Assembly: GCF_000472705.1 (NCBI RefSeq) | Contig: NZ_AXAE01000005.1 | Span: forward strand, 310,001-374,000 | DNA from: Mesorhizobium erdmanii USDA 3471 | GTDB lineage: Bacteria > Pseudomonadota > Alphaproteobacteria > Rhizobiales > Rhizobiaceae | Direction of reading: 5' to 3' | DNA length: 64,000 nt | Shown: positions 1 to 9,246 of the stretch, one piece after another | Position numbering within the stretch: position 1 is the first letter of the stretch | How the letters are laid out: every line of letters starts with the position of its first letter | The notes under the pieces: model-generated | What the model was told of the DNA's origin: nothing | The model's input: only the letters and a program-made list of their open reading frames with translations | Database searches by the model: none | Translations under genes and position numbers: made by a program

Positions 1-2763
1 GCCGATGCGCCGATCCTGCTGATGTCGCTGGTCAGCGACACGGTTCCGTTGACCGACCTCGATGCTTTCGCCGAAAACGTCATCTCGCCGTCGCTGTCGA
101 CCATCGACGGGGTGGCGCAGGTCTCGATCTTCGGCCAGCAGAAATACGCGGTGCGCATCGAGATCGATCCGACCGCGCTTGCCGCGCGCGGCATTTCGAT
201 CGACCAGTTGCAGGCGGCGATCGCGTCGGCCAACAGCAACACGCCGCTCGGCGTGCTGCAGAACAACAAGCAGCAGCTCACCATCACGGCGAACACCCAG
301 CTCAACAATGCTGCGGGATTTTCGGATCTCATCATTGCCACCAAGAACGGGCACCCGGTACGGCTGGGCGAGGTCACACGTGTAATCGATTCAGTCGAAA
401 CCACGACGACTGCAAGCTGGTATGACGGTACGCGCGCCATCATCCTGGCGGTGCAGCGCCAGCCCGACGCCAACACGGTCGACGTCGTTGACCGCGTCAA
501 GGCGATGCTGCCGTCCTTCACGGATCAGATGCCGGCTGCGGCCAACATTAAACTGCTCAATGATCGCTCGACCTCGATCCGCCAGGCTGTCAATGACGTG
601 CAGTTCACGCTACTGTTGACCATCGCGCTTGTGGTGATGGTGATCTTCGTGTTCCTGCGCCGGGTCACGGCGACCATCATCCCGGCCGTGGCGGTGCCGA
701 TCTCGCTGATCGCCACGCTCGGTGCGATGTTCCTGTTCGGCTTTTCCATCGACAACATATCGCTGATGGGGCTGACGCTCGCCGTCGGCCTCGTCGTCGA
801 CGATGCCATCGTCATGCTGGAAAACATCTTCCGGCACATGGAAGAGGATGGATTGTCGGCCTTCGATGCGTCGCTGAAGGGCGCGCGCGAAATCGGCTTC
901 ACCATCATTTCGATCTCGATCTCGCTGGTCGCCGTGTTCATCCCCGTGCTCCTGATGGGCGGCGTCATCGGGCGCATCTTCAACGAATTCGCCGTCGTGG
1001 TGACGGTCGCCATCCTAGCGTCGATGTTCGTGTCGCTGACGCTGACGCCGATGCTGTGCTCGCGGCTGCTGTCGGTGACCAAGGCCGACCGCGACAAGCA
1101 CAGCCCTGGCCACAAGCAGGACCTGATCACGCGCGGCTACGACCGGGTTCTGACCTTCTGCCTGCGGCACACCTTCCTGGTATTCCTCGTCTTTGTCGGC
1201 ACGGCGGCGGCGTCGGTATGGCTGATCGAGATCTCGCCGAAGGGCTTCTTCCCGCAAGAGGATATCGGCCAGATTTCGGTGACGACTATCGCCCGCCAGG
1301 ATATTTCGTTCGACGCCATGGTCAAGCTGCAGGACAAGGTCGCCGACGTTTTCAGGCATTCACCCTACGTGACGCATGTCGCATGGTCAGCGGGCGGTGG
1401 GGGCAGCGCGCTCAACCAGGGCCGGCTTTATGTTCAATTGAAGGACAAGAGCCTGCGCCCCGACATCGAGAAGGTGCAGGCGGATCTGCGCAAGCAACTG
1501 GCCGGCGTGGCCGGCATCGAGACCTATATGCAGCCGGTGCAGAACCTCAGGCTTGGTTCGCGTTCGTCGGCCAGCGCCTACCAACTCGTCGTGCAGGGCC
1601 TCGATACGGGCCAGACGGACATTTGGGCGCAGAAACTGAACGATGCGATGGCGGCCGACCATACTAACTTCACCGACGTCACCAGCGACCTGCAGAACAA
1701 TGCCCTGCAGGCATCGCTGGTCATTGACCGCGACAAGGCCGCACAGCTTGGCATCGATACCGACACGCTGCGCTCTGCCCTTTATGGCGGGTTCGGCACC
1801 GACCAGGTTTCGACGATCTTCGGTTCGGCCGACAGCTACGCAGTCATTACCGAGCTCGATCCCAAGATCGAGTGGTCGCCCGAGCGGATGCTCGCCATCC
1901 AGATGCGGACGGCAAGCGGCTCCCTTGTTCCGCTTGGCGCCTTCGCCCGGGTCGACCGCACGGCGGGCGCGTTGACGGTCAACCAGCTCGGCCAGCTACC
2001 GGCGGTGACTATCTCCTACAACCTGCCGCAAGGCGTGGCGCTGGGTGCCAGCGTGACCCGCATCAACGCGCTCAAGGAGCAGATCGGCATGCCGACGGCG
2101 ATCTCGACCAGCTTCGCCGGCACGGCCAAGACCTTCCAGGATTCGCTGGCCAACCAGGGGCTGCTGGTCGGCGGCGCGATCCTGACCATCTATATCGTGC
2201 TCGGCATTCTCTACGAGAGCTTCATCCACCCGCTTACAATCCTCACCGGCCTGCCGTCGGCGGTGCTCGGCGCGGTCGTTGCCTTGCGGTTCGCCGGCAT
2301 GGATCTGTCCGTCATCGCGGTGATCGGCATCCTGATGCTGATCGGCATCGTCAAGAAGAACGGCATCATGATGGTCGACGTCGCGCTCGAATTGCGACGA
2401 GAGGGCATGTCCGCCAAGGAGTCCATCCACAAGGCCTGCCTGATGCGTTTCAGGCCGATCATGATGACGACGCTGGCCGCCCTGATGGGCACGTTCCCGA
2501 TCGCGCTCGGCACCGGCGCCAGCGCCGAGTTGCGCCAGCCGCTGGGCGTCGCCGTGGTCGGCGGCCTGCTCGCCTCGCAGGCGCTGACCCTGTTCGTCAC
2601 ACCGGTGGTCTATGTCTACATGGAGAATTTCTCGGGCTGGCTGGTCGGGCTGATGCCGAAGCGCAAGGCCGAGTTGGCTGCGGTCGACAGTGCCGAACAG
2701 CCCTCGCTGTTCGGCATCAACGACGACATCCCCGCCGAGCCGCAGAAGACGGCCGCCGAATAG
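1..2763 (+). CDS. RND-family efflux transporter permease, 5' end cut by window
   Basis: Inner-membrane proton-driven resistance-nodulation-division (HAE1/AcrB-type) pump subunit. The frame is open from base 1, so the 920 visible codons lack roughly the first 100-120 residues of a usual ~1040-residue pump; the first ATG at 22 is internal. The VGLVVDDA segment carries the adjacent Asp pair of the TM4 proton relay (codons 267-268 from the window edge). Alternating large periplasmic loops and hydrophobic bundles, plus a second half resembling the first (ILYESFIHP, GIVKKNGIMMVD), fit the duplicated RND fold. The partner membrane-fusion protein is not in the window and would be expected upstream. 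The substrate cannot be read from sequence. Confidence 0.93.
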   Translation, partial: ADAPILLMSLVSDTVPLTDLDAFAENVISPSLSTIDGVAQVSIFGQQKYAVRIEIDPTALAARGISIDQLQAAIASANSNTPLGVLQNNKQQLTITANTQLNNAAGFSDLIIATKNGHPVRLGEVTRVIDSVETTTTASWYDGTRAIILAVQRQPDANTVDVVDRVKAMLPSFTDQMPAAANIKLLNDRSTSIRQAVNDVQFTLLLTIALVVMVIFVFLRRVTATIIPAVAVPISLIATLGAMFLFGFSIDNISLMGLTLAVGLVVDDAIVMLENIFRHMEEDGLSAFDASLKGAREIGFTIISISISLVAVFIPVLLMGGVIGRIFNEFAVVVTVAILASMFVSLTLTPMLCSRLLSVTKADRDKHSPGHKQDLITRGYDRVLTFCLRHTFLVFLVFVGTAAASVWLIEISPKGFFPQEDIGQISVTTIARQDISFDAMVKLQDKVADVFRHSPYVTHVAWSAGGGGSALNQGRLYVQLKDKSLRPDIEKVQADLRKQLAGVAGIETYMQPVQNLRLGSRSSASAYQLVVQGLDTGQTDIWAQKLNDAMAADHTNFTDVTSDLQNNALQASLVIDRDKAAQLGIDTDTLRSALYGGFGTDQVSTIFGSADSYAVITELDPKIEWSPERMLAIQMRTASGSLVPLGAFARVDRTAGALTVNQLGQLPAVTISYNLPQGVALGASVTRINALKEQIGMPTAISTSFAGTAKTFQDSLANQGLLVGGAILTIYIVLGILYESFIHPLTILTGLPSAVLGAVVALRFAGMDLSVIAVIGILMLIGIVKKNGIMMVDVALELRREGMSAKESIHKACLMRFRPIMMTTLAALMGTFPIALGTGASAELRQPLGVAVVGGLLASQALTLFVTPVVYVYMENFSGWLVGLMPKRKAELAAVDSAEQPSLFGINDDIPAEPQKTAAE

Positions 2764-2837
2764 CCGGCAGACGCGGTTTTCCGCTGGCCCAAGCCCTCGT
2801 GCTTGCGGCCGGTGGATGGGAAACGTAATTTGCGGCC

Positions 2838-3443
2838 ATGTCCCATGATCATGACCACGACAACGAGCTCGATCCATTTGCGGCGCGGGTGCGGGCGCTG
2901 GAAACCATTCTCACCCGCAAGGGGCTTATCGATCCGGCGGCGATCGACGTCATCGTCGACACCTACGAGACCAAGATCGGCCCGCGCAACGGCGCCAGGG
3001 TGGTGGCCCAGGCCTGGAGCGATCCCGCTTATGCCGAGTGGCTGAAGCGCGACGCGACGGCGGCGATCGAATCGCTGAGCTATACCGGCCGCCAGGGCGA
3101 GCACATGCAGGCGGTGTTCAACAGCGTGGATACCCACAACCTCGTCGTCTGCACGCTGTGCTCCTGCTATCCGTGGTCGGTGCTCGGCCTACCGCCGGTC
3201 TGGTACAAGGCCCCGCCCTATCGGTCGCGCGCGGTGATCGATCCGCGCGGCGTGCTCGAGGAATTCGGCCTGACGCTGTCGCCCGCGACGAAAATACGCG
3301 TCTGGGATTCGACGGCGGAGCTGCGCTATCTCGTGGTGCCGATGCGGCCGGAGGGAACCGAAGGCTGGAGCGAGGAGCAACTGGCCGAGCTGGTGAGCCG
3401 CGATGCCATGATCGGCACGGCGCTGGCCAAAGCACCGGATTAA
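2838..3443 (+). CDS. nthA: Nitrile hydratase alpha subunit, cobalt type
   Basis: Hydrates nitriles to amides in the cytoplasm as a heterodimer with the beta subunit. The 201-residue protein carries the metal-binding claw C105-T-L-C108-S-C110. Thr at the second position is the established signature of the non-corrin cobalt enzyme, where iron enzymes have Ser. The Cys residues at 108 and 110 would be oxidised to sulfinate and sulfenate. The N-terminus is unusually rich in alternating His and Asp (HDHDHD at residues 3-8), which may bind metal. It opens a three-gene operon, 12 bases before nthB. Subunit order alpha-beta-activator resembles iron-type operons although the metal motif is of cobalt type. 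Confidence 0.95.
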   Translation: MSHDHDHDNELDPFAARVRALETILTRKGLIDPAAIDVIVDTYETKIGPRNGARVVAQAWSDPAYAEWLKRDATAAIESLSYTGRQGEHMQAVFNSVDTHNLVVCTLCSCYPWSVLGLPPVWYKAPPYRSRAVIDPRGVLEEFGLTLSPATKIRVWDSTAELRYLVVPMRPEGTEGWSEEQLAELVSRDAMIGTALAKAPD

Positions 3444-3455
3444 AGGGGAGCCGGC

Positions 3456-4115
3456 ATGAACGGACCGCAGGATCTCGGCGGGCAGATGGGGTTCGGCCCG
3501 GTCGCACCCGAAAAAGACGAGCCCTATTTCCACGCAGACTGGGAGAGGCGAGCGCTCGGCGTGACGCTCACCGCCGGGTCCATGGGCGCCTGGAACATCG
3601 ACGAGAGCCGGCACGCGCGGGAATCGCTCCATCCGGCCGACTATTATTCCTCCAGCTACTACCAGATCTGGATCAAGGCGCTGGAAACCCTGCTCAAGCG
3701 GCATGGTTTCGTCAGCGAACGCGATCTCGAGGCGGGCGAGGCGATTGATCCGGCGGCGACCCCTAAACGGGTTCTGAAAGCGGAAAACGTTCCTGCCGTG
3801 CTGGCCAAGGGCGGTCCCTGCGACCGGCCGATGGCGGAGCCGGCCCGCTTCAAGGCCGGCGATCCCGTGCGGACAAAGAACTTCAATCCGACCGGCCATA
3901 CCAGGCTGCCGCGTTACGCACGCGGCAAGCGGGGCACGATCGAGGCGGTGCGTGACGGCTTCGTCTTTCCCGACACCAATGCGCACGGGCAGGGCGAGAA
4001 CCCGCAATGGGTCTATACGGTGGTTTTCGACGGTACGGAGATCTGGGGCGAGGGCGCCGATCCGACGCTTGTTGTCTCGATCGATGCCTGGGAGAGCTAT
4101 CTTGAGCCGGCTTGA
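3456..4115 (+). CDS. nthB: Nitrile hydratase beta subunit
   Basis: Second subunit of the nitrile hydratase heterodimer, 219 residues, the family length. The N-terminal helical part contains the conserved opening (MNGPQDLGG...GFGPV). The C-terminal half is the SH3-like barrel beginning near FKAGDPVR and contains the HTRLPRYARGKRG segment typical of beta subunits; its arginines contact the oxidised claw cysteines in known structures. An AAGGGGAG ribosome site stands upstream of ATG 3456. Its last bases overlap the next gene, which indicates translational coupling with the activator. Confidence 0.94.
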   Translation: MNGPQDLGGQMGFGPVAPEKDEPYFHADWERRALGVTLTAGSMGAWNIDESRHARESLHPADYYSSSYYQIWIKALETLLKRHGFVSERDLEAGEAIDPAATPKRVLKAENVPAVLAKGGPCDRPMAEPARFKAGDPVRTKNFNPTGHTRLPRYARGKRGTIEAVRDGFVFPDTNAHGQGENPQWVYTVVFDGTEIWGEGADPTLVVSIDAWESYLEPA

Positions 4116-4446
4116 AGTGTCCGCCGGCCTCGATGCGCCTGTTTTCGCCGAACCCTGGCAGGCCGAAGCGTTCGCGATGACCGTGGCACTGCACGACAAG
4201 GGTCTGTTTTCGTGGGGCGAATGGGCGGATGCGCTGTCGGCGGAAGTGAAGAAGCCAGGTGCGGCAGCCGATGGCCATGACTATTACGAGCACTGGCTGG
4301 CGGCGCTGGAAGGGCTGCTTGCCTCCAAGGGGCTGGCCACCAAGCCCGATGTCGACGCGATGGCACAAGCCTGGGAACGTGCTGCGCATGCCACGCCGCA
4401 CGGCAAGCCGATCCTGCTGGAGAATGATCCGCACATCACTGGATGA
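4102..4446 (+). CDS. Nitrile hydratase activator / accessory protein (P14K-like)
   Basis: Small accessory protein needed for cobalt loading or self-subunit swapping in cobalt-type nitrile hydratases. The sequence resembles a truncated beta-subunit N-terminal domain (FAEPWQAEAFAMTVALHDKGLFSW.EWADAL), as known for this family. The frame is open from 3952 but the upstream part is arginine-rich out-of-frame nthB. I place the start at TTG 4102, which follows GGAGAG by 5 bases and overlaps nthB by 14 bases, giving 114 residues. No amidase or aldoxime dehydratase gene follows, so further amide breakdown would have to be encoded elsewhere. Confidence 0.85.
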   Translation: MSRLEVSAGLDAPVFAEPWQAEAFAMTVALHDKGLFSWGEWADALSAEVKKPGAAADGHDYYEHWLAALEGLLASKGLATKPDVDAMAQAWERAAHATPHGKPILLENDPHITG

Positions 4447-4602
4447 TCGCGACGCCACCAAGCGATCGTGAACGGCAGCGTGTTCCCTTTACGTTCTAGT
4501 TGGAGGCTGATAGCCTGAAGTGTAGGGGAGTTCGCCACGGCCGACATTGATGGTGGTGGCGGCTGTCTTGTCTTTCCCTCGCGAATCCGGTCACACGATC
4601 AG

Positions 4603-5730
4603 ATGGAATTTTCACCCCAACAGGACGAGGCACTGCAGGCCGTCGCCCGCTGGCTGCAGGCAGGTAAGCCGCAGCTGTTCCGGCTGTTCGGCTATGCCGG
4701 CACCGGCAAGACGACGCTGGCGCGCTATTTCGCCGAGCATGTCGACGGCCAGGTACAGTTCGCCGCCTTTACCGGCAAGGCGGCGCAGGTGCTGCGCTCC
4801 AAGGGTGCGGTCAATGCCCGCACCATCCATTCGCTGATCTACAGGCCCAAGGGCGAGGAATCGGTGGAAGACGAGGTCACCGGCAAGACCTCGATGTCGC
4901 CGACTTTTTCGCTCAACCGGCAAAGCCCGATCTCGCGCGCAAAACTGGTCGTCATCGACGAATGCTCGATGGTCGACGAGCAGCTCGGCCGCGACTTGAT
5001 GAGTTTCGGCACGCCGATCTTGGTGCTGGGCGATCCCGGCCAGTTGCCGCCGATTTCGGGCGGCGGCTTTTTCACCGATCATGAGCCAGACTTCCTGCTT
5101 ACCGAAATCCACCGGCAGGCGCGTGACAACCCGATCCTGCGGCTGGCGCTCGATGTGCGCGAAGGGCGCGAATTCATGCGCGGCGACTATGGCACCGCGC
5201 AGGTGATCGGCAAGGAAGACGTCAATCAGGAGCTGGTGCTGAAAGCCGACCAGGTGCTGGTCGGCACCAACCGGACGCGTCGCCGCTACAATCAGCGTCT
5301 GCGCGAGCTCAAGGGCTTCAATGCCGACTATCCGCAGGCCGGTGACAAGCTGGTCTGCCTGCGCAACGATCCCGCCAAGGGGCTGCTCAATGGTTCGCTG
5401 TGGAAGGTGATGACCTCGTCGCGCGAGACCATAAAGCCAGGCATCAACCTGCTGGTCTCGCCCGAAGAGGACGATCCCGACCGCGGCGTAGCCAAGATCA
5501 AGCTGCTCAAGGCGGCGTTCGAGGATCCCGACGCCGACATCCCCTGGCAGCAGAAGAAGCGCTTCGACGATTTCGACTATGGCTATGCGTTGACCGTGCA
5601 CAAGGCGCAGGGTTCGCAGTGGAACGAGATCGTACTGTTCGATGAAAGCTGGGCCTTCAAGGAGACCCGCCAGCGCTGGCTTTATACCGCGATCACTCGC
5701 GCTGCCGAACGATTGACCATTGTCAGATAG
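4603..5730 (+). CDS. ATP-dependent RecD-like DNA helicase (SF1)
   Basis: Predicted superfamily 1B helicase or DNA-dependent ATPase of 375 residues, much shorter than RecD2 and lacking its N-terminal extension. Walker A is G30-YAGTGKTT; Walker B is VVIDECSMVDE; motif III follows at LGDPGQLPPI; the C-terminal UvrD_C_2-type segment YALTVHKAQGSQW and the final AITRAAERL motif are present. These form a complete ATPase core. ATG 4603 has only a weak ribosome site. The 156 bases upstream contain no recognisable gene. It converges with the SpoIIAA-like gene with two bases between the stop codons. The cellular role is not known from sequence. Confidence 0.86.
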   Translation: MEFSPQQDEALQAVARWLQAGKPQLFRLFGYAGTGKTTLARYFAEHVDGQVQFAAFTGKAAQVLRSKGAVNARTIHSLIYRPKGEESVEDEVTGKTSMSPTFSLNRQSPISRAKLVVIDECSMVDEQLGRDLMSFGTPILVLGDPGQLPPISGGGFFTDHEPDFLLTEIHRQARDNPILRLALDVREGREFMRGDYGTAQVIGKEDVNQELVLKADQVLVGTNRTRRRYNQRLRELKGFNADYPQAGDKLVCLRNDPAKGLLNGSLWKVMTSSRETIKPGINLLVSPEEDDPDRGVAKIKLLKAAFEDPDADIPWQQKKRFDDFDYGYALTVHKAQGSQWNEIVLFDESWAFKETRQRWLYTAITRAAERLTIVR

Positions 5731-5732
5731 AG

Positions 5733-6152
5733 TTATGACGACGGCTTTTCTCGCGCGCCGACTTGCCGGGCCTCGAGCCATTTCCACGCCTCGTCTTCAT
5801 CCTCGGCCTGGAAATGGCGGAATTCGATGGGCGACGACGCGGGCAAAGCGTGCCGCGCATCCGTCGTCCAATCCGGTGCGCCGATCACCGCGCAGCGGCC
5901 TATATGCTCCAATGCGTGGACGGCACCCTGCTTGAGCGTGTCGTCGGATATGTCGATCCAGTCGACGCCATCGTGATCGACCATGCGCACGGCGACGTCG
6001 ATTCGCTTGTGGAGCGCATAGGCCGCTTCCAGCAGGCCGAACAGGTTTTCCGCATCTGCCGCCGAGACATGACCGACCACGTCGATGGCGAACAGGTCGT
6101 CGCGAGCGGTGTCGATGCGACGGATCGCCGGCACGGATTGCAGGAAATTCAC
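5733..6152 (-). CDS. SpoIIAA-like / STAS-related protein (DUF3478 type)
   Basis: A cytoplasmic protein of about 139 residues resembling the SpoIIAA-like (STAS/SEC14-like) family. The pattern FAIDVVGHVSAADAENLFGLLE followed by the C-terminal FRHFQAEDEDEAWKWLE is characteristic. The frame extends to GTG 6197, but GTG 6152 is preceded by a full AAAAGGAGG ribosome site at a spacing of about 8 bases, so I take that start. Function is unproven; family members have a small-molecule or lipid-binding fold. An open frame on the opposite strand (5763-6263) is judged a shadow. Confidence 0.75.
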   Translation of the reverse strand: MNFLQSVPAIRRIDTARDDLFAIDVVGHVSAADAENLFGLLEAAYALHKRIDVAVRMVDHDGVDWIDISDDTLKQGAVHALEHIGRCAVIGAPDWTTDARHALPASSPIEFRHFQAEDEDEAWKWLEARQVGAREKPSS

Positions 6153-6306
6153 GGCGGATGCCTCCTTTTGCGCAATAGCGTTGGTCTTCTGGAACACCCG
6201 AAACCCCTATCTGTTCCCGTCAAAGACGCTATAGATGCCCGGTCTCAAGCGCACCGCGGCTGAACAGTGGCGCGCCTTAACCGCCTGATTTCACGGACGC
6301 CAGACC

Positions 6307-7047
6307 ATGCCCGCCAAGCTTTCCGTCAACCTCAACGCCATCGCCATGCTGCGCAACCGGCGCGACCTGCCATGGCCCAGCGTGATCGGCATAGGCCGGC
6401 TGGCGCTTGCCGCCGGGGCACATGGGCTGACCGTTCACCCGCGTCCCGATGAGCGTCACACACGGCATTCCGACCTGCCCGAGATCCGGGCGCTGATCGA
6501 CGATGAGTTTCCGCAGGCCGAATTCAACATCGAGGGCTACCCGAGCGAGGATTTCCTGGCGTTGGTCGAAAAGCACCAGCCCGAACAGGTGACGCTGGTT
6601 CCCGATGATCCGGCACAGGCAACGTCCGACCACGGCTGGAACTTCGTCGCCGATGCGGCATTCCTGGCGCCGATCGTCAAACGTCTGAAGAAGGGCGGTT
6701 TCAGGGTGTCGCTCTTTTCGGACGCCGACCCTGCCGGCATGACGGCCGCGCGCGATGCCGGGGCCGACCGGATCGAGCTTTATACCGGCCCTTATGGAAG
6801 CTACCATTCCGATTCCGCAAAGGCGGCCAAGGAGCTGGAAAGATTGGGGAAAACAGCCGACGCGGCATTTGCCGCCGGTCTGCAGGTCAATGCCGGCCAC
6901 GATCTGACGGTGGGTAACCTGCCCGCTCTGGCAAGGCGCATTCCGGCATTGGCTGAAGTGTCGATCGGGCATGGGTTGACAGCCGACGCGTTGGAGTATG
7001 GCATGGCCGGCACGGTGGGTCGGTTTCTCAAGGCCTGCGGCTGGTAG
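6307..7047 (+). CDS. pdxJ: Pyridoxine 5'-phosphate synthase
   Basis: Catalyses the last ring-closing step of DXP-dependent vitamin B6 synthesis, condensing 1-deoxyxylulose 5-phosphate with 3-amino-2-oxopropyl phosphate. The 246-residue TIM barrel begins with [16 protein letters not shown] and contains the conserved HPRPDERH active-site loop (near residues 45-52), the EGYPSEDF strand, and the C-terminal phosphate-binding [11 protein letters not shown] and [11 protein letters not shown] segments. It stands alone between a convergent pair and kup; no other B6 gene is beside it. Confidence 0.96.
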   Translation: MPAKLSVNLNAIAMLRNRRDLPWPSVIGIGRLALAAGAHGLTVHPRPDERHTRHSDLPEIRALIDDEFPQAEFNIEGYPSEDFLALVEKHQPEQVTLVPDDPAQATSDHGWNFVADAAFLAPIVKRLKKGGFRVSLFSDADPAGMTAARDAGADRIELYTGPYGSYHSDSAKAAKELERLGKTADAAFAAGLQVNAGHDLTVGNLPALARRIPALAEVSIGHGLTADALEYGMAGTVGRFLKACGW

Positions 7048-7089
7048 GGTAGAGCTTCGCCTTGCAGGTATGGCAGCCATGGCGTGCAA

Positions 7090-7118
7090 TTGACATCGCG
7101 TTGCGGCATGCGTGAAGC
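7090..7118 (+). promoter_or_regulatory. Candidate promoter of first kup gene
   Basis: TTGACA at 7090-7095 and TGAAGC at 7113-7118 are separated by 17 bases. The -10 match is weak. The stretch aligns with the region in front of the second kup gene (TTGATA, 17 bases, TAGAGC), so the spacing is conserved between the duplicates. This position also argues that the frame's upstream start at 7112 is not used. Confidence 0.35.
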
Positions 7119-7144
7119 ACCGCGCGCTTGTCGGGGAGTGGTCC

Positions 7145-9058
7145 ATGGACCTTGCCAGTCGCGGTAGCGAGGCCGAAACCGCCGAGCAATCGAGCCATTC
7201 CGAGGCCGAAAAGCAAAGCACCAAGGTTTTGATGCTGGGTGCGCTTGGCGTTGTCTATGGCGATATCGGGACCAGTCCGATCTACGCCTTTCGTGAGGCG
7301 CTTCACGCTTCGCCAGGCATCGATACGCGCGCTCACGTGCTTGGCGTGTTGTCACTGATCGTCTGGGCGCTGACCATCATCGTGACCATAAAATATGTCG
7401 CCTTCGTGCTTCGGGCCGACAACAAGGGCGAAGGCGGCACGCTGTCGCTGATGTCGCTGGCGCGCAGCGCCTATCCCAAAGGCGCGCGGCTGATCCTGGC
7501 GATCGGCCTTTGCGGCGCGGCGTTGTTCTTCGGCGATTCGATCATCACGCCAGCCATCTCGGTGCTGTCGGCGGTCGAGGGCCTCAGGGTGGTGACGCCG
7601 ACACTGGACGCTTACGTCGTGCCGATCACGCTGATCATCCTGGCCATCCTGTTCTCGGTGCAACGTTTCGGCACTGGAAAGGTGGCGGCCGTGTTCGGGC
7701 CGGTGACCGCGCTGTGGTTCGTGGCTATCGGCGTAGCGGGGCTTTATCACCTGATGGACGATCCATCGATCCTGCTGGCCATCAATCCGTATTACGCGGT
7801 CGCTTATCTTGCCAGCACGCCGACGGCCGCCTTCGTCACTGTCGGCGCGGTGTTCCTAGCGGTGACCGGGGCCGAGGCACTCTATGTCGATCTCGGCCAT
7901 TTTGGGCGCAGGCCTATCGTGTTGGCGTGGTTTTCCGTGGTCTTCCCCTGCCTGCTGCTCAACTATTTCGGGCAGGGTGCATTTGTGCTGGCCAATGGCG
8001 GAAGGCCGACCAATCCATTCTTCCAGATGCTGCCTGAATGGGCACTGATGCCGATGGTGGGGCTGGCGACGGCCGCGACGGTCATCGCCAGCCAGGCAGT
8101 CATATCGGGTGCTTTTTCGCTGACCCGCCAGGCTGTGCAGCTCAACCTTCTGCCACGCATCGAGGTACAGCATACTTCCGAAATGCAACTCGGCCAGATC
8201 TACATGCCCCGCGTCAATCTGCTCATCGCCTTGGGAGTGATGTTGCTGGTCGTCGGTTTCGGCAGCTCGAGTTCGCTGGCTTCCGCCTATGGCATCTCGG
8301 TGACCGGCGAAATGCTGATGACGACGATCCTGCTGTTCGTCGTCATGCGCAAGCTGTGGAAATGGACCCTGGCGGTCGCCCTGCCGCTGACCTTGCTGTT
8401 CGGCATCATCGACAGCGGCTTCTTCCTGGCAAACATTGTCAAGATCTTCGAAGGCGGCTGGGTCTCGATCACGGTTGCCTGCCTGATGGGGTTGATCATG
8501 TGGACCTGGATACGCGGCACACGCTATCTGTTCGACAAGACCCGCCGCAACGAGATCCCGCTCGATTTCCTCGCCGCCAATCTTTTGAAGAAGAAGCCGC
8601 ATCTGGTGGCGGGCACCGCGGTGTTCCTGACCAGCGACCCGTTGAGTGCACCGACAGCGCTGATGCACAGCCTGAAGCACTACAAGGTGCTGCATGAGCA
8701 AAACGTCATCCTTTCCGTGGTGACGGCGCCGCAACCGGTGGTGCCGGACAGCGACAGGGTCAAGATGGAGACGGTCAACGAGCTGTTCATGCGGGTGACG
8801 CTGACCTTCGGCTATATGGAACAGCCCAACGTCCCCCGCGCTCTGGCGATTTGCCGCAAGCAAGGCTGGAAGTTCGACATCATGACGACCTCCTTCTTCC
8901 TGTCACGGCGCTCGCTCAAGGCTTCGCCCAATTCGGGCATGCCGGTGTGGCAGGACCGGTTGTTCATCGGTCTGGCCAGAACAGCGGCCGACGCGACCGA
9001 ATATTTCCAGATCCCGACCGGACGGGTCGTGGAAATCGGCACACAAGTCGCTATTTAA
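7145..9058 (+). CDS. kup: Potassium uptake protein Kup, copy 1
   Basis: Constitutive low-affinity potassium/proton symporter of the KUP/HAK/KT family, inner membrane, about 12 transmembrane segments followed by a cytoplasmic C-terminal domain. The family signature [19 protein letters not shown] lies at the first helix. ATG 7145 is preceded by GGGGAG at 6 bases and gives 637 residues, aligned with the start of copy 2. The last ~170 residues are nearly identical to copy 2 while the membrane part is more divergent, suggesting gene conversion after tandem duplication. Confidence 0.93.
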   Translation: MDLASRGSEAETAEQSSHSEAEKQSTKVLMLGALGVVYGDIGTSPIYAFREALHASPGIDTRAHVLGVLSLIVWALTIIVTIKYVAFVLRADNKGEGGTLSLMSLARSAYPKGARLILAIGLCGAALFFGDSIITPAISVLSAVEGLRVVTPTLDAYVVPITLIILAILFSVQRFGTGKVAAVFGPVTALWFVAIGVAGLYHLMDDPSILLAINPYYAVAYLASTPTAAFVTVGAVFLAVTGAEALYVDLGHFGRRPIVLAWFSVVFPCLLLNYFGQGAFVLANGGRPTNPFFQMLPEWALMPMVGLATAATVIASQAVISGAFSLTRQAVQLNLLPRIEVQHTSEMQLGQIYMPRVNLLIALGVMLLVVGFGSSSSLASAYGISVTGEMLMTTILLFVVMRKLWKWTLAVALPLTLLFGIIDSGFFLANIVKIFEGGWVSITVACLMGLIMWTWIRGTRYLFDKTRRNEIPLDFLAANLLKKKPHLVAGTAVFLTSDPLSAPTALMHSLKHYKVLHEQNVILSVVTAPQPVVPDSDRVKMETVNELFMRVTLTFGYMEQPNVPRALAICRKQGWKFDIMTTSFFLSRRSLKASPNSGMPVWQDRLFIGLARTAADATEYFQIPTGRVVEIGTQVAI

Positions 9059-9191
9059 GGCGGATGCGGCAGGTCTTATGGGCGGGCCAGCCATGTCCCT
9101 CAGCCGCGAATTCAGCCCGCGGCCATTGGATTTCAGGCCATTTCCCAAGGAGCCTAGCGTTGCCTGCAGGGGAGATATCACGTGACGGCAC

Positions 9192-9220
9192 TTGATATTG
9201 CATTGCAGCAAGCGTAGAGC
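9192..9220 (+). promoter_or_regulatory. Candidate promoter of second kup gene
   Basis: TTGATA at 9192-9197, 17-base spacer, TAGAGC at 9215-9220. The whole leader, including the shared ACCGCGCGCTT block and the CCATGG start context, aligns with the leader of copy 1, so the upstream region was duplicated with the gene. Promoter activity is inferred from this conservation only. Confidence 0.33.
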
Positions 9221-9246
9221 ACCGCGCGCTTATCGGAGTGTCGTCC

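Noticed and set aside
1996..2877. Minus-strand frame of 293 codons opposite the RND pump gene
   Set aside because: Shadow with His/Arg/Asp bias; no ribosome site or domain.
5763..6263. Plus-strand frame of 166 codons opposite the SpoIIAA-like gene
   Set aside because: The minus-strand product has the family pattern and a full AAAAGGAGG ribosome site; the plus frame has neither.
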